A stretch of DNA of 64,000 nt. Source: Nitrospira sp. Lineage in GTDB: Bacteria; Nitrospirota; Nitrospiria; Nitrospirales; Nitrospiraceae. The number at the start of each line of letters is the position of its first letter. The first letter of the stretch is position 1. The notes under the pieces were generated by a model. The model made no database searches, was not told the origin of the DNA, and saw only the letters and a list, made by a program, of their open reading frames with translations. Position numbers and translations under genes: made by a program. Shown here piece by piece: positions 46,908 to 56,415 of this stretch. The DNA lies in contig JALHPO010000004.1 in assembly GCA_022842445.1 (NCBI GenBank), forward strand, positions 62,001-126,000. Reading direction: 5' to 3'.

Positions 46908-48452
46908 ATGGCCTCACAGAATCAGCGAGTCGAGAATAGCCCCGCGCAAGAAACCTTGCCGCCTGTCGAACCCTGCACCCTGGTTATTTTTGGAGGGTCG
47001 GGCGATCTGGCCCGCCGCCGCCTGATCCCGGCGCTCTACAACCTGCTCCTCGACGGGCTGCTGCCTTCGAACTATGTCGTGCTGGGACTCGGCCGTACGC
47101 CGATGAGCGACGAAGAGTTTCGAGCCACCGTTCGCGACGGGGTCGTCAAACATTCCCGGCAAGCGTTGATCGAAGACATCTGGAATGGCTTTGCCCGGCA
47201 TATCTTCTATCTGGCCGGCGAGAACGACGACCCTCAGACCTATGTGCGACTTAAAGCGCGCGCAGAAGAACTCGAACGCACATTCCAGCTGCCCGGGAAT
47301 CGCATTTTCTATCTCAGCATTCCTCCCAGCTCCTTCACCCCCGTTTGCGAAGGCTTAGCCGGATCCGGACTCGCGGGCACTTCGGCCGCTCGTTCGCCCT
47401 ATGCCCGCATCATCGTCGAAAAACCGGTCGGGCGCGATCTGGCCTCGGCGCAAGCCATCAATGCGGTGACAGGCCGGGTGTTCGACGAATCGGCCATTTT
47501 CCGCATCGATCATTACCTCGGCAAAGAAACGGTCCAGAACCTCATGGTCGTACGCTTTGCCAACAGCATTTTTGAGCCCATCTGGAACCACAAATATATC
47601 GATCACGTTCAAATCACCGTGAGCGAAGCGGAAGGCGTGGGAACCAGGGCCACCTACTATGAAGAAGCCGGCGCCTTGCGGGACATGGTTCAGAATCACC
47701 TGCTCCAGCTGCTCTGTCTCGTCGCCATGGAACCGCCGTATTCGCTGGATCCGGACGTGGTCCGAAACTCAAAAATGGAAGTACTGCGATGCCTCAGACC
47801 CATTACCGCAAAGGACGTGGAGCAGTACACGGTCCGTGCCCAATACACGGAAGGCACGGCGCACGGCAAACCGGTCCCGGGTTATCGGCGTGAGAAAGGC
47901 GTGAAACCCGATTCAATCACCGAGACGTACGTCGCCCTGAAATGTTTTGTGGAAAACTGGCGGTGGTCCGGTGTGCCGTTTTATTTGCGAACGGGAAAAG
48001 CCTTGCCGCTCCGGGCCAGCGAAGTGGCCGTGCAATTCAAGGAGATCCCGCAAATCCTCTTCAACGCGAACGCACAGGCGCCGCAAGCCCCGAACGTCCT
48101 GACCTTGAGGATTCAGCCGGAAGAAGGGCTTTCGTTACGCATTGTCTCGCGGGTGCCGGGCACTCGCGCGCAAACTCATCCCGTCGAAATGAACTTCAAA
48201 TATGGAGAAGTCTTCGGTCGTCCCTCGCCGGAAGCCTATGAACGCCTCCTGCTCGACGTCATGGCGGGAGACGCCTCCCGCTTCATGCGGCGCGATGCCG
48301 TGGAAGCCTCCTGGGCCTGGATCACCCAGATCCTTGAGGCCTGGGAAAAGCTGGGACAGCGCTGGCTACCCGAATATGAAGCCGGCACCTGGGGGCCGGT
48401 AGAGTCGGACCGCCTCATCCAAAACGACGGACGATCCTGGCGGGTGCTCTAA
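46908..48452 (+). CDS. zwf: Glucose-6-phosphate 1-dehydrogenase
   Basis: It oxidises glucose 6-phosphate to the lactone and feeds NAD(P)H and pentoses. The ATG at 46908 (MASQNQRV, with AAGGA upstream) gives 514 residues. The coenzyme loop is FGGSGDLARRRLIPALYNL, the active site RIDHYLGKETVQNLMVVRFAN, and KPVGRDLASAQ the conserved loop with the EKP motif. Partner gnd is directly upstream. No 6-phosphogluconolactonase gene is next to it. Confidence 0.96.
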   Translation: MASQNQRVENSPAQETLPPVEPCTLVIFGGSGDLARRRLIPALYNLLLDGLLPSNYVVLGLGRTPMSDEEFRATVRDGVVKHSRQALIEDIWNGFARHIFYLAGENDDPQTYVRLKARAEELERTFQLPGNRIFYLSIPPSSFTPVCEGLAGSGLAGTSAARSPYARIIVEKPVGRDLASAQAINAVTGRVFDESAIFRIDHYLGKETVQNLMVVRFANSIFEPIWNHKYIDHVQITVSEAEGVGTRATYYEEAGALRDMVQNHLLQLLCLVAMEPPYSLDPDVVRNSKMEVLRCLRPITAKDVEQYTVRAQYTEGTAHGKPVPGYRREKGVKPDSITETYVALKCFVENWRWSGVPFYLRTGKALPLRASEVAVQFKEIPQILFNANAQAPQAPNVLTLRIQPEEGLSLRIVSRVPGTRAQTHPVEMNFKYGEVFGRPSPEAYERLLLDVMAGDASRFMRRDAVEASWAWITQILEAWEKLGQRWLPEYEAGTWGPVESDRLIQNDGRSWRVL

Positions 48453-48468
48453 CGGCCGTTCGCCGTCG

Positions 48469-48801
48469 CTACCGGCCTACCTCGCGCTCGAATTGCTTTA
48501 AAAGGTCGGCCTTCTTTCCCAAGCCGCCGATGAATTTCACGAAGGCGCCGTCGCGATACAACGCCAGCGCGGGAAGGGACGAGATTTCCAGTTCGGCGGG
48601 GATCTGAAACTCCTTATCGACATTCATTGCCAGGATGAGTACCCGCTCGCCCAACTCTTGCTGCAACTGCTCCAATTCCTTCATCAAAGCCTGGCAATGA
48701 CCGCAGCCGGGCTTCCAGAATTCCACCAACACAGGGACGGAACTTGCCTCGATCACCCGATCGAACTCCCGATCTGTAACGGCTTGCAATTTGCCCCTCA
48801 C
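48469..48801 (-). CDS. Thioredoxin-like protein with CGHC active site
   Basis: The 110-residue protein has the thioredoxin fold with the redox pair Cys33-Gly-His-Cys36 (FWKPGCGHC), the cis-proline in SSLPALALYRDG and no signal peptide, so it is cytoplasmic. Canonical thioredoxin has WCGPC; CGHC is more like protein disulfide isomerase and would be more oxidising. The start is GTG, overlapping the stop of the hydrolase gene upstream (GTGA). Confidence 0.88.
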   Translation of the reverse strand: MRGKLQAVTDREFDRVIEASSVPVLVEFWKPGCGHCQALMKELEQLQQELGERVLILAMNVDKEFQIPAELEISSLPALALYRDGAFVKFIGGLGKKADLLKQFEREVGR

Positions 48802-49436
48802 GGTTCCAACTTACCCGACAGCAAGGGCTTCAGAACAAGGGCAACCTGTTCCGCAAACAGCCGATACCCGGCAGTGGTCAGATGAATCCCGTCGTTCGAA
48901 TAGACCTGCGCGAGTTGGCCGCTATCAGGATCTACCGTAGCCGTAAACAGATCGACGCAAGCAATGGCCTTTGACATCGCATAACTCTGGATCAACTGGT
49001 TCAGCTCGTTTCGACGGGCCACATGACCGGCGATCCATTCTAGCCCTTCCCGGCTATCCTGGGCGTCTTCCACCCGAATCGAAGGAACCGTCACCGGAAC
49101 CGGCAGGCCTCCAAGCGCAAACGTCTGCTCATACATCTTGACCAGATTGCGCATGATCTCCGTGGGTGCGGCATTCCAACCCAGATCGTTGGTCCCGCCT
49201 AGAATCGGCACATAGCCGGGCTTGTGCTCAAGCACGTCACGCCGAAACCGCAGAACCATTTCACCGGTCAGTTCGCCGCATATCCCGCTCGTGTGAACCT
49301 GCGCCGTTGTCCCAAGATGGTCCTGTAAAAATTGTCCATAGGGAGTGTCTTCTCCCGTTGGATGTTCCCTGCTCGGGGATTGGAAACCCGCCGTGAGGCT
49401 GTCTCCGAAACAGATGACAAGAGTCGATCGGGCCAT
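48798..49436 (-). CDS. GDSL/SGNH-family hydrolase
   Basis: The 212-residue protein has the four SGNH blocks: GDSL with the serine nucleophile Ser13 (ICFGDSLTAG), Gly in the second block (GICGELTGEM), Asn in GGTNDLG and Asp/His in NDGIHLTTAGY near the C terminus. It resembles TesA-type esterases/lysophospholipases but lacks a clear signal peptide. The substrate is unknown. It is co-transcribed with the thioredoxin-like gene through a four-base overlap. Confidence 0.88.
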   Translation of the reverse strand: MARSTLVICFGDSLTAGFQSPSREHPTGEDTPYGQFLQDHLGTTAQVHTSGICGELTGEMVLRFRRDVLEHKPGYVPILGGTNDLGWNAAPTEIMRNLVKMYEQTFALGGLPVPVTVPSIRVEDAQDSREGLEWIAGHVARRNELNQLIQSYAMSKAIACVDLFTATVDPDSGQLAQVYSNDGIHLTTAGYRLFAEQVALVLKPLLSGKLEP

Positions 49437-49611
49437 CGCCTATGCATACCCCCAACGAGTAACTCACAAAGACGGACGATTGTAGCAGAAGCGCTCAATC
49501 CTGCGAGGCAAGTTTCCGACCATCCCTCTTCCCGCTGACAGTTTCACTGAATTGCCGTGGAGAATGGCGATTTTCTTGACGAATCCTCCATCTCACGGTA
49601 GGTGTAGCGTC

Positions 49612-51405
49612 ATGACCGATCTCAAAACTGCGCAAGAAATGATGGCTGCTGCGGTAGCGGCAAAAGGGACGGAAGACCCGGAGATCGCATCCGTCAAACG
49701 AGTGCTCAAGCTGCTCGACAAAACCGCCAAATCAAACCGCACCTATGGATCGACAAACCCCGTAGCCCAAAAGTTTTCGCAACAGCTCTTTCAAGAATTG
49801 ACCGGCCACCTCACCGCATATTCGAAACTCACCGTCCTCATCCAGCGGTCGGCTCTCCTGTTTCGAGAGTCTGTGGTATCCGATACGGATAAAGACAGCG
49901 GCAGCGAGAGTGTCGCGTTCAAACTCTACTCGGACGGCATCCGGGAGTTATCCCTGCATCAAGGACTCACAGAGGACGACCTCGCCTACTTTCTGGATTC
50001 TCTCTGGGGCGGCTTTGACCCCACATTGGATGATGATGACATCGTGACTCGCCTGTGGGCTCGCAATCTTCCGACTATTTCGATCGTCACGGCCGAAGAA
50101 ATTGCACGATCGTCGGTCGATGGGGGCGGAGCCACACAAGCCGACGGGGGGATGAGCTCATCCGATTCGACACTTCGAAACCTGCTGGACCTGGAACGCA
50201 GTCGCAAGGGACGCGCGGGGAAGGAAACGGAAGGCAGCGGAGAGCCGGCCGGCCAGAAAAAACGGTTCCAGTCCGGTCTGGTCGGCTATGAAGTCAGTGA
50301 GGAAGAACTCGCCTCCCTGGCAGCAGAAGTCGACAACGAGAGCGGTCGGGACAACCTCCTGTACATCATGGACATGCTGACCGCCATCCTGGCATCGGAA
50401 AAATCTTCGTCGCTGCTGACCAAACTCTTCAGTATCTGGGGCGATATCCTGGACGCCCTGTTTCGCCAAGGGAAATGGTCGGTCATTGAACATGTTTTGC
50501 GTCTGCTCCATGAGTCCGACACCATTCGTCCTGATCTCAGTGACGAACATAAGCAACAAGTCATCTCTCTCTTACATGGAATCGGTCGCGCAGACCGGGT
50601 GAAAGCCATCGAGACGTTCCTCAATCAAACTCCCGGCGCATCTACGGAAGGATTGTCCGCCGTCCTACTGGCAATGACGCCGGACGCTGTACCGATCCTC
50701 TGCTCCCTCCTGGCGAATTTGAACACACCTTCGCATCAGGCCGTCGTCTCGGATGCACTGGGGGTCTTGGCGAAAGACCACTCCCATCTATTGATTAAAG
50801 GGCTGTTGGACCGGCGTCCGGCCTATGTCCGTAATCTTCTCGCGATCCTCATGAAATGGAATGATCCGAAATTCGCCGAACCGGTGGAAAAGCTGGTGCG
50901 GTATCCGGATACGCAGGTCCGCAAAGACGTCGTGCGGGCAATCAGTCTCTTCCGCCCAAGCGGCAACGGCGTCAAACTCATCTCCTTCATGGCTGATGGG
51001 GAGGAAAGCGTCCGGATCGCAGCCTTAAAGCTTCTCGTGTCGGGACAATACACGGCCCCGTTTTCCAGTTGGTCTCAGACCCTATCGGAAGATGAGTTCA
51101 TGGACCGGCCGATGAGCGAACGCCGGGCAATCTTCCAGGCCGTTCGAGCGACATGCGGCGATGAAGCGGTGCCCTATTGGGAAAGCCTCTTGACGGAATG
51201 GACTTGGACCAACCGGAAGAAAAAAGAGGAACTGGCTCTGCTGGCGGCGGACGTCCTCGGCAAACTGGCCAGCCCCGCCGCCACAGCCGCGCTCGAGCTC
51301 GGAGCGAAAAAAGGCGGCACCGCGGTTCGTCAAGCCTGTACCCATGCATTATCGCACGCGCACCGGCGGCAACAGGGAAAACCCGCCGCCGAAGCAGAAC
51401 GGTAG
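49612..51405 (+). CDS. Large helical repeat protein, HEAT-like, unknown function
   Basis: I choose the ATG at 49612 (MTDLKTAQEMM); the frame opens 20 codons earlier. The 597-residue protein is all-helical. The N-terminal third (FQELTGHLTAYSKLTVLIQRSALLFRE...) is unassigned; from about residue 310 it shows HEAT-like repeats (PDAVPILCSLLANLNTPSHQAVVSDALGVLA, DTQVRKDVVRAISLF, EESVRIAALKLLVSGQY). Such proteins are scaffolds. It is followed after 12 bases by an HD-GYP gene whose N terminus shares the same style of domain (LITQLNTLIKTSKIHGRTN and TVLIQRSALLF segments), suggesting a common signalling unit. Confidence 0.75.
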   Translation: MTDLKTAQEMMAAAVAAKGTEDPEIASVKRVLKLLDKTAKSNRTYGSTNPVAQKFSQQLFQELTGHLTAYSKLTVLIQRSALLFRESVVSDTDKDSGSESVAFKLYSDGIRELSLHQGLTEDDLAYFLDSLWGGFDPTLDDDDIVTRLWARNLPTISIVTAEEIARSSVDGGGATQADGGMSSSDSTLRNLLDLERSRKGRAGKETEGSGEPAGQKKRFQSGLVGYEVSEEELASLAAEVDNESGRDNLLYIMDMLTAILASEKSSSLLTKLFSIWGDILDALFRQGKWSVIEHVLRLLHESDTIRPDLSDEHKQQVISLLHGIGRADRVKAIETFLNQTPGASTEGLSAVLLAMTPDAVPILCSLLANLNTPSHQAVVSDALGVLAKDHSHLLIKGLLDRRPAYVRNLLAILMKWNDPKFAEPVEKLVRYPDTQVRKDVVRAISLFRPSGNGVKLISFMADGEESVRIAALKLLVSGQYTAPFSSWSQTLSEDEFMDRPMSERRAIFQAVRATCGDEAVPYWESLLTEWTWTNRKKKEELALLAADVLGKLASPAATAALELGAKKGGTAVRQACTHALSHAHRRQQGKPAAEAER

Positions 51406-51417
51406 GGAGCGTCTATC

Positions 51418-52959
51418 GTGAACGAGTCTCATGCAGTCCAGTCGACGGCCGGCGAAGACCAAACACAGCCGATCCTGACTCACGAAAAATCGCTATCGAA
51501 AAAAGTCGGGCACGGCTCAGAAGCCAGCGATATCCTCGACCAGCAGCTGGTGATGTTGGGCTTCCAGCTCATCACCCAGCTGAATACGCTGATCAAGACC
51601 TCGAAGATTCACGGTCGCACCAATGCGGCTCTCGATAAGCCCGTCGACACCATGCTCACGCTCATTCAAACGCTCACACATGAAAAACCGGTGACGATAC
51701 GGCTGCAGAATGACTTTCTCTTTCTGGGCGAGAGTCATCTCAAAGTGAGTGCGCAGCAAATGCTGGTGATCTCCAGTGTGATCGACACTATGAACCAGTG
51801 GAAAATCGGCGGCCTGACCTTCTCCTCGGCAACCAGCTCCAAAGACCTCCGTGAATTTGCCGCGCTCTTTGCCGGACTCGATCCCGCCACTAAGTCGATT
51901 GTGGACTTCCGGGAGGAATTGTCCAGCCTCGCCATAACCAGCATCCAGCTTGAAGATCCGCGCATGTTCGCAGTGAACGACACTGCAACAGAAACGAACC
52001 CAAAGCTCCGCCAGAAAGCCAAGTCGAAAGCCGCCTATGAAAAAGCATCCGATGCGGCCGGCCGCCTGACTCAGGCAGCCCGAGACGGCGGCACCTTGAG
52101 CTTCAAGCAGGCCAAGCGCGCCATTCAAAACATCGTCGATCTCATGAAGGCCGACGAACCGGCAATGCTGGGGTTCACGACGCTGCGTTGTCATGACCAA
52201 TACACACAGAAGCATTCCGTGAATGTCGCACTCCTGTCGATCGCCTTGGCGAATCGAGCAGGTTACCCGAAGGTCGAATTGGCCGACCTCGGTCTGGCGG
52301 CGCTCTTTCATGACATGGGAAAAGCGGCTATCCCGCTGGAGGTTCTTAACAAACCGGGAGAGTTTACGGAAGATGAATGGGAGGCGATGCGCAGTCACCC
52401 GACGGAGGGGGTCTTGAGTCTTGCCCAGCTGCGTGGCATCGTCAACCTCCCGTCACGAATGGCTGCGGCATCTTTCGAGCACCATATGAATCTGGATTAT
52501 TCCGGGTACCCCAAACTGAAAACCCCGTGGAAGCTGTCCTTGACCGGACGCATTCTCATGATTGCGGATTGTTACGACGCCATGACATCGTCGCGAGTCT
52601 ACCGCCGAGAACCGATGGCGCCGGCGAAAGTCCTGAACATGATGTTTCAAAAGTCCGGGAAGAGCTTTGACCCGACGCTCCTCAAACTTTTCGTCACCTG
52701 CGTGGGGATCGTCCCCATCGGCAGCATCGTGGAGCTGACCAGCGATGAATTTGCGGTCGTCCTCAAACCGGCCGCCAGCACATCGGACGGCGAGCGTCCG
52801 TTGGTCAAAGTCATTGCCGACGCGCAGGGCAATCCGGCCGACAACGGACCGGAGCTGGACCTGACGGAGAAAGACGATACCGGAGAGTATCGTCATAGCA
52901 TCATCCGGGTAATCGATAACGCCGAACACAAGTTCGATACCAGCCGCTATTTCGTGTAA
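51418..52959 (+). CDS. HD-GYP domain protein, putative c-di-GMP phosphodiesterase
   Basis: The GTG start has GGGAGCG upstream and gives 513 residues. The C-terminal half is an HD-GYP domain with RCHDQYTQKHSVNVALLS, the metal-binding HD pair at about residues 298-299 (FHDMGKAAIPLEVLNKPG), SHPTEGV and HHMNLDYSGYP (in place of the common HHE..DGxGYP). HD-GYP enzymes hydrolyse c-di-GMP. The GYP motif is present but the His-His-Glu variation (HHMN) could affect activity. The N-terminal half (about 1-240) is an unassigned helical sensory region with no membrane segment. It follows the helical repeat gene after 12 bases. Confidence 0.88.
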   Translation: MNESHAVQSTAGEDQTQPILTHEKSLSKKVGHGSEASDILDQQLVMLGFQLITQLNTLIKTSKIHGRTNAALDKPVDTMLTLIQTLTHEKPVTIRLQNDFLFLGESHLKVSAQQMLVISSVIDTMNQWKIGGLTFSSATSSKDLREFAALFAGLDPATKSIVDFREELSSLAITSIQLEDPRMFAVNDTATETNPKLRQKAKSKAAYEKASDAAGRLTQAARDGGTLSFKQAKRAIQNIVDLMKADEPAMLGFTTLRCHDQYTQKHSVNVALLSIALANRAGYPKVELADLGLAALFHDMGKAAIPLEVLNKPGEFTEDEWEAMRSHPTEGVLSLAQLRGIVNLPSRMAAASFEHHMNLDYSGYPKLKTPWKLSLTGRILMIADCYDAMTSSRVYRREPMAPAKVLNMMFQKSGKSFDPTLLKLFVTCVGIVPIGSIVELTSDEFAVVLKPAASTSDGERPLVKVIADAQGNPADNGPELDLTEKDDTGEYRHSIIRVIDNAEHKFDTSRYFV

Positions 52960-53041
52960 TCGATCCAACCGGCCCTGTCGCGTAAGCGTCCCGCATTCCT
53001 CTCCGCTTGACAGTCCGAAGTCCGCTCCTCGACAATGCCGC

Positions 53042-53983
53042 ATGCCTGATCACATCGTGATCAAACGATTGGAATTCCGAGGACGCTGCGGGGTGACGCC
53101 GGAGGAGCGGTCCCGTCCGCAACCGCTGGCCGTGGATATCGAAATGCCCTACCATCTGGAATCTGCAGGGGTCTCGGACGATCTGGCCCATACCATCGAC
53201 TATGCCAGAGTGGTGCAACGCGTAGTAGAGGTAGGAACGGCTCAGGACTCCAGTCTCTTGGAAACCCTGGCAGAGCGGCTCACCGCAATGCTTCTCGACG
53301 AATTCCCTATTGCGCATGTCACGCTCTGGGTACGGAAGCTCCACCCTCCGATCACTGCGGTCACCGGCTCAGTCGGAGTGACCGTTGAACGCACGAGACC
53401 GGCACAACAATTCCAGCACACACCCCTTGTCCCTTCCCGGTTTCTTGTCGAACAACTGCACCGGCTTCCAACGGGCAAGGCACTGGATGTGGCAGCCGGA
53501 CAGGGCCGCCACTCGCTGTTCCTCGCCTCGCACGGCTATCAGGTCGATGCCATCGACCGTGATGAAAACGCGTTGGCGCAACTCACGGCAGCGGCAAAGC
53601 GCCGCGCATACCCCGCTATCACGACACGCGCGCTCGACCTCGAACAGCCGGCACCTTTTGACCCCGGCCTGGGGAAAGAGGCCTACGACGTGATCGTCGT
53701 CTTCTTCTACCTCCATCGGTCGTTGTTCGCTTCGCTCATCGACGCACTGAAGCCGGGTGGCATCCTGGTCTATGAAACCTTTACCATCGACAATTACCTA
53801 CACCATCAACACCCGAAGCGCTGGGAGTTTTGCCTGACGCCCAACGAATTACTGCGCCTCTCCTCCGGTCTTCAGATTCTCCATTACGACGAGGGTGGCC
53901 ATACGGGAAACCAGACTTCCAACCCGGTCTACACCGCGCAGCTCCTGGCCCGTAAACCAACGCGTTCGGGTCCATCGACATGA
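53042..53983 (+). CDS. Dihydroneopterin aldolase (FolB) fused to a SAM methyltransferase
   Basis: The first 118 residues are a FolB-type domain (IVIKRLEFRGRCGVTPEER..., IDYARVVQRVVEV, SLLETLAERLTAMLL, VRKLHPPI), which cleaves dihydroneopterin in folate synthesis. From about residue 135 to the end is a TehB-like class I methyltransferase with ALDVAAGQGRHSLFLASHGY (motif I), DAIDRDENAL and LKPGGILVYETFT. FolB alone is 120 residues, so this is a genuine two-domain protein of 313 residues, not an overlapping pair. The stop overlaps the PHP gene start by ATGA. The purpose of the fusion is unknown. Confidence 0.8.
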   Translation: MPDHIVIKRLEFRGRCGVTPEERSRPQPLAVDIEMPYHLESAGVSDDLAHTIDYARVVQRVVEVGTAQDSSLLETLAERLTAMLLDEFPIAHVTLWVRKLHPPITAVTGSVGVTVERTRPAQQFQHTPLVPSRFLVEQLHRLPTGKALDVAAGQGRHSLFLASHGYQVDAIDRDENALAQLTAAAKRRAYPAITTRALDLEQPAPFDPGLGKEAYDVIVVFFYLHRSLFASLIDALKPGGILVYETFTIDNYLHHQHPKRWEFCLTPNELLRLSSGLQILHYDEGGHTGNQTSNPVYTAQLLARKPTRSGPST

Positions 53984-54828
53984 GCCGTCTGGACCTCCAC
54001 TTGCACACCACTCATTCGGATGGAAGCTTCAGCCCGACTGAAGTGATTGATCTCGCGCACAAGGCCGGCGTCACAGCCCTGGCCATTACCGATCATGACA
54101 TTACGACAGGAATACTCGAAGCCACTCTGGCCGGACAGGAGCATGGGATCGACGTCATTCCCGGCATTGAAATCAGCTCGATCATCGGAACGTCAGAATT
54201 GCATATTCTTGGATATTTTCTTGATTACCAAGATGCACGACTGAACGAACGGCTTGCTCGTCTTCGGGATAGCCGCCACCGCCGCAATCCGAAAATCATC
54301 GAGCGATTGCAAGCGGCAGGTATCGCGATCACCTATGAGGAGGTCCGCGCACTGGCCGGCACCGACTCTGTTGGACGGCCGCATATTGCGAGGGTCTTAA
54401 TGGAGAAAGGGGTCGTCGCCTCGGCCAAGGAAGCGTTCGATCTATGGCTGGCCGACGGGCGACCAGCTTACGTTCCGCGTGAACTGCCGACTCCCTCAGC
54501 GGCGATGCAGTGGATCAGGGAAGCCAAGGGGCTCCCGGTCCTCGCCCACCCGACCTGGGTGAAACCCACGGACGGCACATTGACGGATCTGGTCCGCCAG
54601 CTCAAAGCCGATGGTCTGGACGGCGTGGAGGTCCATTACAGCACGCACACCCCGCGGCAAACACGCGAGTACTTGGCATTGGCCAAGCAGCTGGACTTAC
54701 TCGTCACCGGCGGGAGCGATTTCCACGGCCTCACCAAACCCGATATCGATGTCGGTATCGGCAAGGGCACGCTGCATGTTCCAGGATCACTACTCGACAA
54801 GCTGAGGAATACGGCTGCCCAGCGTTAG
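53980..54828 (+). CDS. PHP-domain phosphoesterase (RNase AM/TrpH-like)
   Basis: The 282-residue protein has the PHP motifs I-IV in order: DLHLHTTHSDGSFSP at the start, ITDHDI, GIEIS, and HPTWV and GSDFHGL later, which bind metal ions. The closest family is the TrpH/RNase AM group that hydrolyses 3',5'-nucleoside bisphosphates or trims the 5' end of RNAs. It overlaps the FolB-methyltransferase gene by four bases and is probably the second gene of that operon. E. coli has the trpH gene upstream of trpE; here it is not near the trp operon. Confidence 0.88.
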   Translation: MSRLDLHLHTTHSDGSFSPTEVIDLAHKAGVTALAITDHDITTGILEATLAGQEHGIDVIPGIEISSIIGTSELHILGYFLDYQDARLNERLARLRDSRHRRNPKIIERLQAAGIAITYEEVRALAGTDSVGRPHIARVLMEKGVVASAKEAFDLWLADGRPAYVPRELPTPSAAMQWIREAKGLPVLAHPTWVKPTDGTLTDLVRQLKADGLDGVEVHYSTHTPRQTREYLALAKQLDLLVTGGSDFHGLTKPDIDVGIGKGTLHVPGSLLDKLRNTAAQR

Positions 54829-54918
54829 GCTGGATACGCCGTCTGCGACTTTCCTGCTATTCGTTGACTCCCCTCCACTATCCGCTAGACTTTGATCAGT
54901 CTTGAAGCTCACACATCC

Positions 54919-56316
54919 ATGATCAACGCATCCAGCTGGACGCTCCAATATCTTGTCGTCGTTCTCTTTGTCCTTCTTGTCGGTCCGGCATTGAGCAAAC
55001 TGCCGGCCGCACAAGCGGCTTCTCTCACTCTGTTCGGCCTGGACAGTGCGCAAACCGTTCGCCTGGTCGTTGAGGGAAGCGGGCTGGCGACTCTCTGCAT
55101 CCTCTCGCTCCGCGGATACCGACGGATGCCGGACAACGGCCAGGGCTTTTCGTTCATTCGCACGCTCGTCCTGCCGCTCACCGCCATATTCGTGCTGATC
55201 GCAACAGACAAAACACTCCGTGTGGCGGGACTCTCGCTCATTGATCAGATCGGATCACAGCGCTACGCCATCGCATACACCGCAAGTCTCGCATTGATGG
55301 CCCTCTGGGCTACCGCCGCCTGGCTGCTGAATTTTGATGCGCTCCACCGTTTCTTTTCTGCGTCCACGCAGAAAGAGGACAGCGACGAATCGGCCTCAGC
55401 CGAGGAAGAACACAGAGAGGTACAGCCGGATGAATCCAGCAGCGAAATAGAGGCCGGCGCCGCTATTCTCAATGCCAGCAAAAATCCCCCGAGCACGCTC
55501 GGCCGATACCGGGTCCTCAAAGAATTGGGCCGAGGAGCGATGGGCGTTGTCTACCTGGGAAAAGATCCCACGATTCAGCGGTTTGTCGCCATCAAGACAA
55601 TGCGGCTCGACAAAATCGATGCGGCTGACAAATTGCAGGAAATCAAGACTCGGTTTTTCCGGGAAGCCGAGTCAACCGGCCGCCTGTCTCATCCGAACAT
55701 CGTCACAATTTACGATGCCGGCGAGGAGGACCATCTGGTCTACATCGCAATGGAATTGCTTCAGGGCTCAACACTCAAGGAGTGGACACACACGCCCAAT
55801 CTCATGGCTGTAAGCAAGCTGCTCCCGATTCTGGCCACCGTCGCCGATGCAATGGATTACGCCCATCGACAGGGCGTCGTCCATCGAGACATCAAGCCGG
55901 CCAATATCATGTTGACGACCGACCACGTCGTGAAAGTCATGGATTTCGGCATTGCCACGATGGCATCGTCGGCAAGAACCAAAACCGAAACCGTGCTGGG
56001 TACTCCCACCTACATGTCACCGGAACAGATCGCCGGGAAAAAAGTGGACGGGCGGTCCGATGTCTATTCGCTCGGCGTCGTAATGTTCGAACTTCTGACC
56101 GGCCACCCGCCCTTCAGGGCCGACAATCTCCCCGCCCTGCTCTATGCGATCACCCATACACCGCCGCTCCGCTTGTCGGCGGTCCGCGCCAACCTCCCTC
56201 CCCTCATTCAAGACGTCGTGACCTGTGCGCTTCAGAAAGATCCCGTGCGCCGCTATCGCACCGGTGGCGAATTCGCCCAGGCCCTCCGCAGCATCGTTGA
56301 ACAGATCGCCGCGTAA
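54919..56316 (+). CDS. Membrane Ser/Thr protein kinase, kinase domain C-terminal
   Basis: The ATG at 54919 (MINASSW) gives 465 residues; nine codons upstream are open. About four transmembrane segments fill residues 8-140, followed by an acidic linker (about 150-190). The kinase domain (195-465) has ELGRGAMGVVYLG (glycine loop), VAIKTM (catalytic lysine), HRDIKPANIM near 321, DFGIA near 341 and GTPTYMSPEQI. In PknB-type bacterial kinases the domain order is reversed, with the kinase at the N terminus and a sensory domain outside the cell. Here no extracellular sensor domain is visible. Confidence 0.9.
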   Translation: MINASSWTLQYLVVVLFVLLVGPALSKLPAAQAASLTLFGLDSAQTVRLVVEGSGLATLCILSLRGYRRMPDNGQGFSFIRTLVLPLTAIFVLIATDKTLRVAGLSLIDQIGSQRYAIAYTASLALMALWATAAWLLNFDALHRFFSASTQKEDSDESASAEEEHREVQPDESSSEIEAGAAILNASKNPPSTLGRYRVLKELGRGAMGVVYLGKDPTIQRFVAIKTMRLDKIDAADKLQEIKTRFFREAESTGRLSHPNIVTIYDAGEEDHLVYIAMELLQGSTLKEWTHTPNLMAVSKLLPILATVADAMDYAHRQGVVHRDIKPANIMLTTDHVVKVMDFGIATMASSARTKTETVLGTPTYMSPEQIAGKKVDGRSDVYSLGVVMFELLTGHPPFRADNLPALLYAITHTPPLRLSAVRANLPPLIQDVVTCALQKDPVRRYRTGGEFAQALRSIVEQIAA

Positions 56317-56415
56317 TCCCATTGCCGGGCGGATTGTTACACGCAGCATTCTCATCCGTTCGTCTTGATACAGCCTGAAAACGTGGACCCCGTGAAGCGT
56401 ATCTTGTTGGAAAAA

